A stretch of DNA of 64,000 bases, taken from assembly GCF_002005445.1 (NCBI RefSeq), contig NZ_CP014692.1:1302001-1366000 (forward strand), written 5' to 3'. Origin of the DNA: Acetobacter aceti. Lineage in GTDB: Bacteria; Pseudomonadota; Alphaproteobacteria; Acetobacterales; Acetobacteraceae. Below, piece after piece: positions 54,783-63,909 of the stretch (position 1 is its first letter; every line of letters starts with the position of its first letter). A program made the position numbers and the translations under genes. The notes under the pieces were generated by a model. It was not told the origin of the DNA. It searched no databases and saw only the letters and a program-made list of their open reading frames with translations.

Positions 54783-55784
54783 ATGACGACGCAGGCACGA
54801 CCGATGACGACGCTCCTGGCGAACCCACGAGACACCCTTTTCCAGCCCGTTGCCGGAGTGATGGCGCGGCAGGACTGGGACAGGCTTTACGCGGATGACA
54901 TCGAAGCGATCCTGCGTCTGAAGCGTGAGAAAAATGCCGTTATTCTCGCGCATAATTACCAGACGCCGGAAATCTTCCACTGTGTCTCGGATATTCGCGG
55001 AGACAGTCTGGCTCTGGCGCGCGAGGCCTGTGATCTGGACGCGGATATCATTGTGATGGCGGGCGTTCACTTCATGGCGGAAACGGCAAAACTTCTGAAT
55101 CCCGCGAAGAAAGTTCTGATCCCGGATGCGCATGCAGGATGCTCTCTGGCCGAAGGCATTACAGCCGACAATGTCCGGGCGCTGCGGGCGGCATGGCCCG
55201 GTGTTCCGGTCGTGACTTATGTGAACAGCACGGCGGCGGTGAAGGCTGAAACTGATATCTGCTGCACATCCGGCAACGCAAAGAAAGTCGTTGAAAGTCT
55301 TGGTGTGCCGCGCGTCATCATGATACCGGACGAGTTTCTGGCAAGAAATATCGAGGCGGAGACGGGTATCGAAATGATTACCTGGCCAGCGCATTGCGAG
55401 GTGCACGAACGCTTCACTCCAGCGGAAATCCGCCAGTATCGTCGCATTCATCCGGGTGTTGTTGTCATAGCCCATCCGGAATGTGCTCCGGACGTGGTTG
55501 CCGAAGCCGATTTTTCCGGTTCGACAGCGCAGATGATCGACTGGGTCGCCCAGAGGAAACCCGAAAAAGTGCTTCTGGTAACTGAGTGTTCCATGAGCGA
55601 CAATCTTTCGCTCTTATACCCGGACACACGATTTGTGCGTCCATGTAATCTCTGCCCGCATATGAAGCGCATTACCCTGGCCGGGATCAGACGGTCTCTT
55701 GAAACATTACAGACCGAAGTCACAATCCCTGTTGAGTTTCAGGCCCCTGCACGCCGCGCGGTCGAGCGGATGCTGGCCGTATAG
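54783..55784 (+). CDS. nadA: Quinolinate synthase
   Basis: Condenses iminoaspartate with dihydroxyacetone phosphate to quinolinate; a [4Fe-4S] enzyme. 333 residues from ATG 54783. The cluster ligands are Cys in DAHAGCSLAEG, TECSMSDN and RPCNLCPHMKRITL, with the NYQ and CTSGNAKKV blocks. Upstream in-frame TTG/ATG codons (54753-54774) lie inside promoter and operator, so a start at 54783 (or 54804) is preferred. nadC follows 46 bp later; nadB is not in this cluster. Confidence 0.94.
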   Translation: MTTQARPMTTLLANPRDTLFQPVAGVMARQDWDRLYADDIEAILRLKREKNAVILAHNYQTPEIFHCVSDIRGDSLALAREACDLDADIIVMAGVHFMAETAKLLNPAKKVLIPDAHAGCSLAEGITADNVRALRAAWPGVPVVTYVNSTAAVKAETDICCTSGNAKKVVESLGVPRVIMIPDEFLARNIEAETGIEMITWPAHCEVHERFTPAEIRQYRRIHPGVVVIAHPECAPDVVAEADFSGSTAQMIDWVAQRKPEKVLLVTECSMSDNLSLLYPDTRFVRPCNLCPHMKRITLAGIRRSLETLQTEVTIPVEFQAPARRAVERMLAV

Positions 55785-55830
55785 CGACTTCCCGCTGTCA
55801 AGATTTTTCCTCAGAAATCAGGGTGATATC

Positions 55831-56685
55831 ATGAGTGCAGCCTATCTTCCCCCGATCATGTGGGAACCAATGGTCCGGAGCGCCCTGCTGGAGGATTTCG
55901 GGATTGGCGGTGATGTCACCACGGAAGCGCTGGGACGGTCAGAGGTTCTTATGACCGCTGTTTTCCGTGCAAGAACAGCAGGTGTCGTCGCAGGACTTCC
56001 CGGTGCCGCCATGGCTTTTTCCCTGCTTGACCCATCAGTGCAGTTCCATGTTGCTGCTGAGGACGGACGACGTGTGGAGGAAGGGGAGATCATTGCAAAG
56101 GTGAGTGGTCCGGCCCGCGCCATTCTGGGTGGCGAGAGGACAGCGCTGAATCTGTTGTGTCATCTGAGTGGGATCGCTTCCACTACGCGCATCATTGCCG
56201 ATGCCGTGCAGGACACAAAAGCCCGAGTCTGCTGCACGCGAAAGACGCTGCCCGGTTTGCGTGCTTTTCAGAAATACGCAGTTCTGGCTGGAGGGGGTTC
56301 CAACCACCGTTATCGTCTTGATGACGCCATTCTGATCAAGGACAACCATATTGCGCTTTGTGGCGGCAGTATCGCCGCCGCTCTCGGCGCAGCCCGTCAG
56401 AGAGCCGGGCATCTGATGAAGATCGAACTTGAAGTCGATACTCTTGAACAGCTTGAAACAGCGCTTGAGCATGGAGGAGCGGATGCTTTCCTGCTCGACA
56501 ACATGAGCCCGGCGCAGTTGCGGGAGGCTGTCAAGCTGATTGGAGGTCGGGCGATTGCGGAAGCATCTGGCGGCATCAGACCTGATACAGCAAAGGTTAT
56601 TGCGGAGACTGGTGTTGATGTCCTGTCTCTGGGCTGGCTGACGCAAACAGTCGCCGCTCTGGATATCGGGCTGGACGTCGCGTAG
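55831..56685 (+). CDS. nadC: Nicotinate-nucleotide pyrophosphorylase (quinolinate PRTase)
   Basis: Converts quinolinate and PRPP to nicotinate mononucleotide. 284 residues. Signature CTRKTLPGLRAFQKYAVLAG and GGSNHRYRLDDAILIKDNHI; ELEVDTLEQLETALEHGGAD and ASGGIRPDTAKVIAETGVD close the barrel. ATG 55831 follows AGGGTG. Co-transcribed with nadA in all likelihood. The 217 bp to the next gene hold nothing recognisable. Confidence 0.95.
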   Translation: MSAAYLPPIMWEPMVRSALLEDFGIGGDVTTEALGRSEVLMTAVFRARTAGVVAGLPGAAMAFSLLDPSVQFHVAAEDGRRVEEGEIIAKVSGPARAILGGERTALNLLCHLSGIASTTRIIADAVQDTKARVCCTRKTLPGLRAFQKYAVLAGGGSNHRYRLDDAILIKDNHIALCGGSIAAALGAARQRAGHLMKIELEVDTLEQLETALEHGGADAFLLDNMSPAQLREAVKLIGGRAIAEASGGIRPDTAKVIAETGVDVLSLGWLTQTVAALDIGLDVA

Positions 56686-56902
56686 GCCTCTCAAATGGAT
56701 GTCGAAGCATTAAGTGTGCTGAATGGTAAATTTGAAGCGCGCGGTCTGATGAGCGCCCTGCGTTGCCACGCTCGACAGGCTGGCATGGGATGAGCCTGTG
56801 AGGGCGGTCAAAACACGATCTGCCGCACACGTCATGAAAGCGGCTGCCTATGAAACAGCCCTGCTTCACAGGCGCAAACGTCAAGCTAACCGTTGCGTCC
56901 TG

Positions 56903-58465
56903 TCAGTCCCGTTCGTCTGCGTAAGGGTTTTTAGTTCCCCGTAATTGCAGGCGGATCGGTACGCCGCTCAGACCGAAAGTGTCACGCAGCCCGTTCACCA
57001 GATAACGACGATAGTCATCAGGCAGTTGTTCCGCACGAGTGCCAAATATCAGGAAAGTCGGCGGGCGGCTTTTGACCTGCGTGATGTAACGCAGTTTCAG
57101 ACGTCTGCCCTGAACCAGTGGTGGTGCATGGCGCTCCAGCATTGTGTCAAACCAGCGGTTGAGTTCGCCGGTCGGAACGCGACTGTTCCAGATTTCGGCG
57201 GCATGTCGGACAGCAGGGAGCAGTTTCTGCACACCCGCGCCCGTCTTGCCTGAGAATGAGACAACCTCGATCCCCTTCATCTGGGCCAGCGAGGTCTGGA
57301 TACGATCGTAGATCGCCTGACGTGTCGCGGTGCGATCTTCCACCGCGTCCCATTTGTTCAGCGCCAGAACACAGGCCCGGCCTTCACGCTCGATCAGGCG
57401 GGCGATCTGGAGATCCTGCTCGTGCAGTCCAAGCGTGGCGTCGATGACCAGAACGACGACCTCGGCGCGTTTGAGCGCCTCGATCGTTGCGGAGGTGGAC
57501 ATCTTTTCCAGATGCTCTTCAACCCTCGCCTTTTTCCGCAGACCAGCCGTATCGACAATCTGCACTTCGCCATGATCGTCACGCAGCAGAACGGCAATCG
57601 AGTCACGGGTCAGACCGGGTTCCGGGCCGGTGATCATGCGCTCCTCGCCGAGAAGACGGTTCATCAGGGTTGATTTACCGGCATTCGGGCGACCAACGAA
57701 GGCGATCTTCAGAATACCAGGTTCGGCGGACTCATCCTCGATGAAGACAGCGTCTTCAGCAAACTCTTCAGGAATTTCGTCAATTTCACCTGTAAGAGCA
57801 GCGAAACTAACCGTCTCTTCGACCGGAGCTTTAGGCTTCGTTTTCTTTTTGACAGGTTTCTCGTCCACAACAGGCGGCAGGATACCTTGTGGCAGGGCTT
57901 CGACAATTTCCGTCATCAGATCGGAAATGCCTTCTCCATGCTCTGCGGAAATGCCGATCGGCGTACCCAGTCCCAGAGCGAAGGCTTCCATTGCGGAGGC
58001 CGCTCCGGCGCGGCCTTCGGCCTTGTTGGCGATCAGCAGGACCTTCCGGTTCTGACGACGCAGCCATGTGGCGAAATGCTGGTCGGCCGGCGTGATTCCG
58101 GCGCGGGCATCCACACAGAACAGAATCAGGTCTGCCTGCTGCACGGCCAGGGCGGAAGAATGCTGCATCCGGCCAAACAGCGAATCAGGAGCCGCTTCCT
58201 CCAGACCCGCCGTGTCGATCAGACGGATCGTGCGACCACGCATCAGCGCTTCGCCTTCCTTGCGGTCGCGCGTGACGCCGGGAAAGTCAGCTACCAGCGC
58301 GTTCCGTCGTCCGGTCAGACGGTTATAAAGGGTGGATTTCCCGACATTAGGCCGTCCGGCGATCACCACTGTTGGCAATGTGCTGGCGGGAAGAGGGGCT
58401 TCCGGCCGCAGGGATTGCCATTGTTGTCCGCGCTTTCCGGACTTTCCGCGTGGGCGTTCAGCCAT
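56903..58465 (-). CDS. der: Ribosome biogenesis GTPase Der (EngA)
   Basis: Double-GTPase needed for 50S assembly. 520 residues. First G domain with GRPNVGKSTLYNRL, DTAGLEE and NKAE; second with GRPNAGKSTLMNRL, DTAGLRKKARVEEHL and NKWD; C-terminal KH-like domain (TQVKSRPPTFLIFGTRAEQL). Longer than the usual 440-490 residues owing to a Lys-rich then acidic linker of about 55 residues between the G domains. The start overlaps the bamB stop by 8 nt. Confidence 0.96.
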   Translation of the reverse strand: MAERPRGKSGKRGQQWQSLRPEAPLPASTLPTVVIAGRPNVGKSTLYNRLTGRRNALVADFPGVTRDRKEGEALMRGRTIRLIDTAGLEEAAPDSLFGRMQHSSALAVQQADLILFCVDARAGITPADQHFATWLRRQNRKVLLIANKAEGRAGAASAMEAFALGLGTPIGISAEHGEGISDLMTEIVEALPQGILPPVVDEKPVKKKTKPKAPVEETVSFAALTGEIDEIPEEFAEDAVFIEDESAEPGILKIAFVGRPNAGKSTLMNRLLGEERMITGPEPGLTRDSIAVLLRDDHGEVQIVDTAGLRKKARVEEHLEKMSTSATIEALKRAEVVVLVIDATLGLHEQDLQIARLIEREGRACVLALNKWDAVEDRTATRQAIYDRIQTSLAQMKGIEVVSFSGKTGAGVQKLLPAVRHAAEIWNSRVPTGELNRWFDTMLERHAPPLVQGRRLKLRYITQVKSRPPTFLIFGTRAEQLPDDYRRYLVNGLRDTFGLSGVPIRLQLRGTKNPYADERD

Positions 58466-59846
58466 AGGAGTTGAGGTCGCCTCGGTTGTCGATAATCAGC
58501 ATTTGTCCGTCAGAGAATATGGGCTCGACCGTAGTCGGCGCGGGAAGAGAGTCGATGGAAAGAATTTTTCCTGTCACGGGATCGAGCGAAACGATGCCGT
58601 TTTCAGGCAGCGTACTGACGCAGAGCAGTTTACCGTTTGCCAGAACGGGGCCTGTCCAGGCGACACCATCTTTCTGGGCATTGACCCGTCTGTACTGGCG
58701 CAACTGGCTGATCCAGCGGACCTGACCGGTGATACGATCGAGACAGGCCACCTGTCCATCCAGAGTGATGAGATACAGCCAGTCCTGAACGACAAGAAGG
58801 GGAGAGGCTCCGGAGATGCCCCGCTCCCACAGACGCCGACCTGAGCGCATGTCGAAGGCGACGAGGGAGGCCGAGACGCTCATGACGTAGGCGGTGCCAT
58901 TCTGAATGGCGGGCAGGCTGCGGATGCAGGAAAAATCACCAGCGGACGCCATGCCGTTGCCGGCACCCAGCGTATCACTCCACACGACCTCGCCGCTTTC
59001 CTCGCGCAGGGCGACAATATCGCCGGATCCGAAGCCTGCCAGCACAATGCCGTCCACGACTGCGGGGGCAGGCGCGCCGAACATGACTGTGGGAGCCATG
59101 CTGGCGGCGTATGTCCAGAGCTGGTGTCCGGATGTCGCGTCGAGAGCAAAGAGGCGAGCGTCGATTGTGCTGAAGAAAACACGGTTTTTTTCGATGGTCG
59201 GAGCCGAGCGTCCCGGAGTGCCGACGTTCACACGCCATTTCACCTTGCCGGTTTCGACTTCAACGGCGACTGTTTCCGCAATGCCGTCAACGATATAGAG
59301 CGTATCGCCATTCACGCCCAGACCGCCGCCCAGATTGCTGGACTTCATCCGGTGCGGTTTGGGATTGAACGTCCAGAGATGGCGCATGTCGGGCCAGGTG
59401 AAGGCCCTTACATTGCCGGTGGAGTCGAGCGTGAAGATGCGGCCTGCCTGAATGACGGGAGAGGCCTGCAAAATGCTCTGTCCGTTTGAGCCGAGGGCGA
59501 CCAGCGCCAGCAGGTCGGGCTCGGAGGTGCTGGAGCCGATGGAACGGGTCCAGCGGCGCTTCAGGCCTCCCCATGCGTAGTTTGCCCCGACATGGCTGGG
59601 AATGCGTCCGCTGATGGGCCAGTCGGTCGTCGTTATCGGTGCCGGAATGGTGATTGGCGCAAGGGCGTCCTTGCTTCTGGTGACAGTGAGGCCGCCATGG
59701 GCGGGCATCACGGGCACGCGGTGACCAACGGCAAGAGGCTTTTTATCATCTTCAAACAGGTGGCAGCCTCCAAGCGGCACAATGGCGGCTCCGGTCAGCA
59801 GTTTAGCAAGAAAACCGCGGCGGCTGTCAGAAGGAGGCTGGTGCAT
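58458..59846 (-). CDS. bamB: Outer-membrane assembly factor BamB
   Basis: Beta-propeller lipoprotein of the BAM complex, 462 residues. Repeated PQQ-like blades (GNVRAFTWPDMRHLWTF, ALDATSGHQLWTYAAS, VAFDMRSGRRLWERG, ACLDRITGQVRWISQL). The N-terminus combines a twin-arginine motif (SRRGFLAKL) with a lipobox (PLGGC, Cys about 28), so it may be exported by Tat as a lipoprotein. Adjacent yfgM-like and der genes match the E. coli order. Confidence 0.93.
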   Translation of the reverse strand: MHQPPSDSRRGFLAKLLTGAAIVPLGGCHLFEDDKKPLAVGHRVPVMPAHGGLTVTRSKDALAPITIPAPITTTDWPISGRIPSHVGANYAWGGLKRRWTRSIGSSTSEPDLLALVALGSNGQSILQASPVIQAGRIFTLDSTGNVRAFTWPDMRHLWTFNPKPHRMKSSNLGGGLGVNGDTLYIVDGIAETVAVEVETGKVKWRVNVGTPGRSAPTIEKNRVFFSTIDARLFALDATSGHQLWTYAASMAPTVMFGAPAPAVVDGIVLAGFGSGDIVALREESGEVVWSDTLGAGNGMASAGDFSCIRSLPAIQNGTAYVMSVSASLVAFDMRSGRRLWERGISGASPLLVVQDWLYLITLDGQVACLDRITGQVRWISQLRQYRRVNAQKDGVAWTGPVLANGKLLCVSTLPENGIVSLDPVTGKILSIDSLPAPTTVEPIFSDGQMLIIDNRGDLNSYG

Positions 59847-59905
59847 GAAAAGCTCTCGGCAGACGGAGTAGAAAGGAAGAAATAACGATCCTGATCCCCG
59901 GGGGC

Positions 59906-60595
59906 TTACCCCTGTTGGTCGAGGGTTTGCAGCATGCCCCCGGCACGCATCCGTACGCCGTTGGGCGCATTGAAATCCTGCTGCAGGCGGGTCAGGCGCT
60001 CGCGGGCTGCTTTGACGTCGCCCGCACGCAGGTCGAGTGTCGCCAGCTGTTCGCTGGCAAGAGCCGCAAAAGGCTTGCTTTCAGCGGAGAGCAGGGAAAG
60101 CCGCGAACGGATGGTCGCAATATCGCCCGTATCAATCTGCCACTGGCACCACAGAAGCGTGGCCATGTGCCGCAGTGTCGCGTCCAGCTTTGTGTTCTGC
60201 TGAATGCTGTCCCAGATCCTGAGGGCGTCTTGGGTCTTGCCGTGCGTGGCGTCAGAAGAAGCTTCACGGAGTTGCGCCAGTGTCGCCAGACCTGCGGGAG
60301 GGGCGTTTCCGATTTCCGCCAGGGTTGTCAGGGCTTTCTGCTGGGCTGGCGTGAGAGGAAGACTGGTGCCCGCGACAGAACTGTCCGAACCCAGATCGTG
60401 CAGCGCATGCATGTAGGTAGCGGACTTTGCAAGAGCATCCTTATGGAGGCTGGAGAGGTGATATTCCCAACCACCGATCCCTGCGCCGATGAGGATAAGA
60501 CCGGCAAGACCAAGTCCCGCGAATCGACGCGCATTTTTGCGGAGGCGTTCCATCCGCATGGCGTCATCCACTTCCCTGAAAATATCGTCAGACAC
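59906..60595 (-). CDS. YfgM-like membrane-anchored TPR protein
   Basis: 229 residues. Cytoplasmic start (MSDDIFREVDDAMRMERLRK), one membrane helix (LGLAGLILIGAGIGGWEYHL, about 29-48), then an alpha-helical TPR_21 domain facing the periplasm. In E. coli YfgM lies upstream of bamB and associates with the Sec translocon. The operon yfgM-bamB-der is preserved here. Sequence similarity to YfgM is limited; context drives the call. Confidence 0.82.
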   Translation of the reverse strand: MSDDIFREVDDAMRMERLRKNARRFAGLGLAGLILIGAGIGGWEYHLSSLHKDALAKSATYMHALHDLGSDSSVAGTSLPLTPAQQKALTTLAEIGNAPPAGLATLAQLREASSDATHGKTQDALRIWDSIQQNTKLDATLRHMATLLWCQWQIDTGDIATIRSRLSLLSAESKPFAALASEQLATLDLRAGDVKAARERLTRLQQDFNAPNGVRMRAGGMLQTLDQQG

Positions 60596-60829
60596 GGGAC
60601 CCTACTCTCTCCTTTCGATCAGATCGGGATGATTCATGATTTCCACGGGAAATCGCGGCATATCATCATCACAACCTCAAGAACTGACCGGACAATAGCC
60701 GGGAGGTAGCGTGGCGGCAAACCTGTTCATGCAACCGATCCTGCGGGCTGAAACCGGAGAGGCCGACAATCAGGTTCAGGGAGAGATGCGGTAAGCCTTT
60801 ATTCACCGGATTGGGAGCACAATGGGCTT

Positions 60830-61165
60830 ATGCACAGCACGCGCCTTTTTGTCCTCTGTCTTCTTCCGATGCTTGCCGGATGTTCTGTCCCGCAGATCGG
60901 TTCATTCGCCATGGGGCGATCATGCAGCACCACAGAACTGATGAAGGGGACGGGCTGGTGTTCGCCTCCTGAAACGCCACCGCCGCCCCAGCCTTATTGC
61001 ACGCAGGGCTGGAGTGGTGTGGACTGCTGGAGCAGGCCGGATCTCATGCCGAACGTCGCGCGGTCTGTGGCGGAAGGCCCCGCTGGCCTCACTTCCGAAC
61101 AGAATGCCGTGCGCCTGAACAAACCCTATTCAAATACGCCCCCTTCGAATCAGTACAGCTACTGA
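60830..61165 (+). CDS. Small hypothetical lipoprotein
   Basis: 111 residues, function unknown. Signal with lipobox (PMLAGC, Cys about 18), then a Cys-containing, Pro-rich body (SPPETPPPPQPYCTQGWSG) and a C-terminal Asn/Ser/Tyr-rich end. Four Cys after the lipid Cys may form disulfides. Monocistronic, convergent with the hydrolase gene that ends 5 bp away. Confidence 0.75.
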   Translation: MHSTRLFVLCLLPMLAGCSVPQIGSFAMGRSCSTTELMKGTGWCSPPETPPPPQPYCTQGWSGVDCWSRPDLMPNVARSVAEGPAGLTSEQNAVRLNKPYSNTPPSNQYSY

Positions 61166-61170
61166 GCCAA

Positions 61171-62217
61171 TCATTCATCGAAGCATTGCTCGACGGCATC
61201 TTTCTCCACTCCTGACAGGGTGGCAGGAGACCAGCGAGGCGCGTTGTCCTTGTCGATCACTCTCGCTCTTACACCCTCGGAGAAATCGGGGCGTGAGATC
61301 ATGTGAAGCACAAGACGTGTTTCGAGAGCAAAGGCGTCGTCGCGTGAGGTGATGGCGGTGTGGAGCTTCTGTTGCATCCGCCATGTGACATGGAGTGAAA
61401 ACGGGCAGACGCTGCGCAAAGTCGCCAGATCAGTTGTGGCCCATTCCTGATCCGCTGCTTCCAGGCGCGAGAGCAGCACAGGCAGCCCTTCCTGCGGTCC
61501 CAGATGCTCCACATCATAAAGAGCGCTGATCATCTTGGGAAAAGCGTCCGCGCACAGGTCAGGGGACGACGTTGTGTAGCGGCTCAGAATGATCTCTTCT
61601 GGCGCAGTATCGTTGAGCAATGCGGTTTTCAGCGCTTCCAGCTTCGACGAAGACACAAAATAATCGGCAAAACCCATAGCGACAGCCTGAGCGCCGTTCA
61701 TTCGGTCTCCGGTGAGGGCCAGACGCAGGCCATAAGGGCGCGGAGCCTGTGCCAGAAGCCATGAACCACCGGCATCAGGTGTCAGCCCGATCAGATTTTC
61801 CGGCATGGCGAAGACCGAACGCTCCGTGGCCACCCGGTAGCGGGCATGAGCGCCAAGCCCGATGCCGCCGCCCATTGTGATACCGTCCATGAGGGTGATG
61901 ACCGGCTTGGGATAATGGGCGATCATCAGCATGGCCTGATAGGGGATAGTCATGTGCCTGTGAGCGGCTTCTGGTCCATCCTGCAGGATGGTTTTGTAGA
62001 GGGACTTGATGTCGCCTCCCGCGCAGAAGGCCTTGCTGGAAGAAGAATCGACGAGGATTCTCCCGATGGAGGGATCGGCACGCCACTGATCGAGGGTATC
62101 CATGATCTCTTCAGCCATGGCGCGATCAACCGCATTGAGATTTTTGGGCCTGTCGAGTGTAATATGGCCGACATGTCCGTGGCGGCTGCACCGAACGGCG
62201 CCTGTGGTGTCCTGCAT
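61171..62217 (-). CDS. Enoyl-CoA hydratase/3-hydroxyisobutyryl-CoA hydrolase family
   Basis: 348 residues, crotonase fold. Oxyanion and active-site blocks are AFCAGGDIKSLYKTILQ, GITMGGGIGLGAHARYRVAT and FAMPENLIGLTPDAGGSWLL. Length and the long C-terminal domain (KLREQ-like helices through LETRLVLHMISRPDFSEGVR) fit 3-hydroxyisobutyryl-CoA hydrolase rather than a simple hydratase. The start ATG 62217 is plausible. Valine catabolism genes are not nearby, so the physiological substrate is uncertain. Confidence 0.8.
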   Translation of the reverse strand: MQDTTGAVRCSRHGHVGHITLDRPKNLNAVDRAMAEEIMDTLDQWRADPSIGRILVDSSSSKAFCAGGDIKSLYKTILQDGPEAAHRHMTIPYQAMLMIAHYPKPVITLMDGITMGGGIGLGAHARYRVATERSVFAMPENLIGLTPDAGGSWLLAQAPRPYGLRLALTGDRMNGAQAVAMGFADYFVSSSKLEALKTALLNDTAPEEIILSRYTTSSPDLCADAFPKMISALYDVEHLGPQEGLPVLLSRLEAADQEWATTDLATLRSVCPFSLHVTWRMQQKLHTAITSRDDAFALETRLVLHMISRPDFSEGVRARVIDKDNAPRWSPATLSGVEKDAVEQCFDE

Positions 62218-62361
62218 ACGGTAAGCCCTGTTACCAGCGTTTCTGAAGGGGTCGCATTCATTGAGAGTTTATCTCTGGTTGCGACACTGCATTTAATCGT
62301 TATGGGATAGGCTGTATGAAGGGGTCACGACTGCACGACTGCGTGAGAGAAGGGAAGAAAT

Positions 62362-62847
62362 TTGAGCGTTGACGGAACACTCTTCCGGGAGGCCATGGCG
62401 CGTCTCGGTGCCGCTGTGACGGTTGTGACCACAGGAACCCTGGCTGAACCGGTTGGATTTACAGCCTCTGCCGTGTGTTCGGTAACGGATGACCCTCCGA
62501 CTCTTCTCGTCTGTCTCAAGCGCGCGAGCCGTGTGCGGGAGGCTTTCCACGAAGGCGGTCCGATGTGCGTCAATGTTCTGGCATCCGCCCAGCAGCATCT
62601 GTCTGATCGATTCGCCGGTTCTCTCACCGCGCTGGAACGCTTTGCAGTCGGGCACTGGACGACACTGGAGACGGGGGCTCCGTCCCTTGAAGAGGCGGTA
62701 TCGTCCCTTGACTGTCGTATTGAACGCATTGTTGAAGTCGGTACCCACAGTGTGCTGTTCGGCCAGGTGCAGGCTGTCAGAATGGGAAGCCCTGTTCCTG
62801 CGCTCGTTTACTTCAACCGGGCATATCATCATCTGCCACACAACTGA
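62362..62847 (+). CDS. Flavin reductase family protein
   Basis: 161 residues, FMN-binding split-barrel of the RutF/HpaC class that supplies reduced flavin to a partner oxygenase. Blocks are RLGAAVTVVTTGTLAEPVGF, TASAVCSVTDDPPTLLVCLK and NVLASAQQHLSDRFAG. The start is TTG at 62362, preceded by AGGGAAG at good spacing; there is no in-frame ATG before residue 12. No partner oxygenase is adjacent. Confidence 0.85.
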   Translation: MSVDGTLFREAMARLGAAVTVVTTGTLAEPVGFTASAVCSVTDDPPTLLVCLKRASRVREAFHEGGPMCVNVLASAQQHLSDRFAGSLTALERFAVGHWTTLETGAPSLEEAVSSLDCRIERIVEVGTHSVLFGQVQAVRMGSPVPALVYFNRAYHHLPHN

Positions 62848-62894
62848 TCCGTTTTCCCGCCCGGAACACTCTGTTTTCAACGAAAGACCATGTC

Positions 62895-63020
62895 ATGGCG
62901 ACCTGTCGTCCCAAAAACGAAGTGCCTGTCATCACCGTTCGCGGTCTTCTGATCGCTCACGTCTTCCTTGCCGTGTTCGTCGGGCTGATGGCCTGGCTTG
63001 ACTGGTCGCTGCCCAACTGA
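62895..63020 (+). CDS. 41-residue single-helix membrane protein
   Basis: Short frame starting at ATG 62895 (MATCRPKNEVPVITVRGLL), with one hydrophobic helix (LLIAHVFLAVFVGLMAWL) and polar ends. It lies 48 bp after the flavin reductase and ends 7 bp before a strong hairpin, which frames it as a real transcription unit. The ribosome-binding site is weak (GAAAGA). Function unknown. Confidence 0.5.
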   Translation: MATCRPKNEVPVITVRGLLIAHVFLAVFVGLMAWLDWSLPN

Positions 63021-63026
63021 GTGCAG

Positions 63027-63058
63027 TGCCGGTGGACCTGTTGTCGGGTCCACCGGCA
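63027..63058. terminator. Bidirectional hairpin terminator
   Basis: TGCCGGTGGACC (63027-63038) and GGTCCACCGGCA (63047-63058) form a perfect 12-bp stem with an 8-nt loop between two convergent genes. No T-run on either side, but stability and position favour termination. Confidence 0.7.
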
Positions 63059-63062
63059 TGGT

Positions 63063-63422
63063 TCAGTCGGTCGGTGGCAGGATCTCCCTTACGATTTCCG
63101 CAGGACGGCATACACGCACCCCAAGAGGAGTCACCACTACCGGTCGGTTGAGCAGGATCGGATTGGCTGAAAGTGCGTCGAGAATCTGCTCTTCCGTCGC
63201 GTCATCCTCTGTCAGTTTGAGTTCTGTCGCCAGAGGTTCCTTGGTCCGGAGCAGGCCCTTTGCTCCCGTGGGCAGACGATTTGCGAGATCAAGCAGGGTG
63301 TCGCGATCTGGTGGAGTCTTCAGATAATCGACGACATTCAGATCCGGAGCTTCGTTCCTGAGAATGTCCAGGACCTTGCGAGATGTACCGCAGCGCGGGT
63401 TGTGGTATAGAGTGGCTTGCAT
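63063..63422 (-). CDS. arsC: Arsenate reductase, ArsC/Spx family
   Basis: 119 residues. Catalytic Cys in HNPRCGTSRKVLDIL, the arsenate-binding region LNRPVVVT, and the ArsC-typical helix LKLTEDDATEEQILDALSAN. Glutaredoxin-dependent arsenate reductase by family; related YffB/ArsC-like proteins have no proven arsenate activity, and no other ars genes are present. ATG 63422 is chosen; the frame upstream runs into a promoter region with no homology. Confidence 0.85.
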   Translation of the reverse strand: MQATLYHNPRCGTSRKVLDILRNEAPDLNVVDYLKTPPDRDTLLDLANRLPTGAKGLLRTKEPLATELKLTEDDATEEQILDALSANPILLNRPVVVTPLGVRVCRPAEIVREILPPTD

Positions 63423-63611
63423 TGGCCGTTTCCGCTCATAATGAAAAATGAAAACATATCGGTCATCGATACGGCTTGCCCAGCCTGTCTCGCCAGCCAG
63501 ACGCAGGGTTTCTGCAGACTGAAGCAGAATTCCCTTGCCAGTCCCTGATTGTCGGTTTGGTATGTCGGAAGAAGGGGCTGAGTGCTCCGGTTTCCTGATG
63601 GGAGAAAGAGT

Positions 63612-63815
63612 ATGTCTATTGGTACTGTGAAATGGTTCAACGGGACCAAGGGTTATGGTTTCATCAAACCAGATGATTCCGATAAGGATGTGTTTGTACA
63701 TATCACAGCGGTTCAGGCTGCCGGATGGCAGGGACTGGCCGACGGTGAGCGTCTCAGCTTCGATCTGACGGAAGATCGCGGCAAGGCGTCCGCAACAAAT
63801 CTCAAGAAAATCTGA
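63612..63815 (+). CDS. Cold-shock domain protein (CspA family)
   Basis: 67 residues, single cold-shock domain, an RNA chaperone. RNP1 is KGYGFIKP and RNP2 is VFVHI. ATG 63612 follows GGGAGAAAG. Typical length. Followed by a hairpin terminator. Confidence 0.95.
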   Translation: MSIGTVKWFNGTKGYGFIKPDDSDKDVFVHITAVQAAGWQGLADGERLSFDLTEDRGKASATNLKKI

Positions 63816-63835
63816 AGTGTTCTGTAAGGAACACT
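63816..63835 (+). terminator. Hairpin after the cold-shock gene
   Basis: AGTGTTC (63816-63822) and GAACACT (63829-63835) form a 7-bp stem with a 6-nt loop beginning right after the stop codon. Few T after it, so termination efficiency is unclear. Confidence 0.55.
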
Positions 63836-63909
63836 GTCTGCTGAACTGAAGAGGGAAATCTCCACAGGATTCTGGCTGGTCCAGAGTGATCTGTGGGGAG
63901 AAATGTTGG

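Noticed and set aside
56686-56902. Possible nadB remnant after nadC
   Set aside because: Short translations here (for example from ATG 56695) do not match L-aspartate oxidase in any frame.
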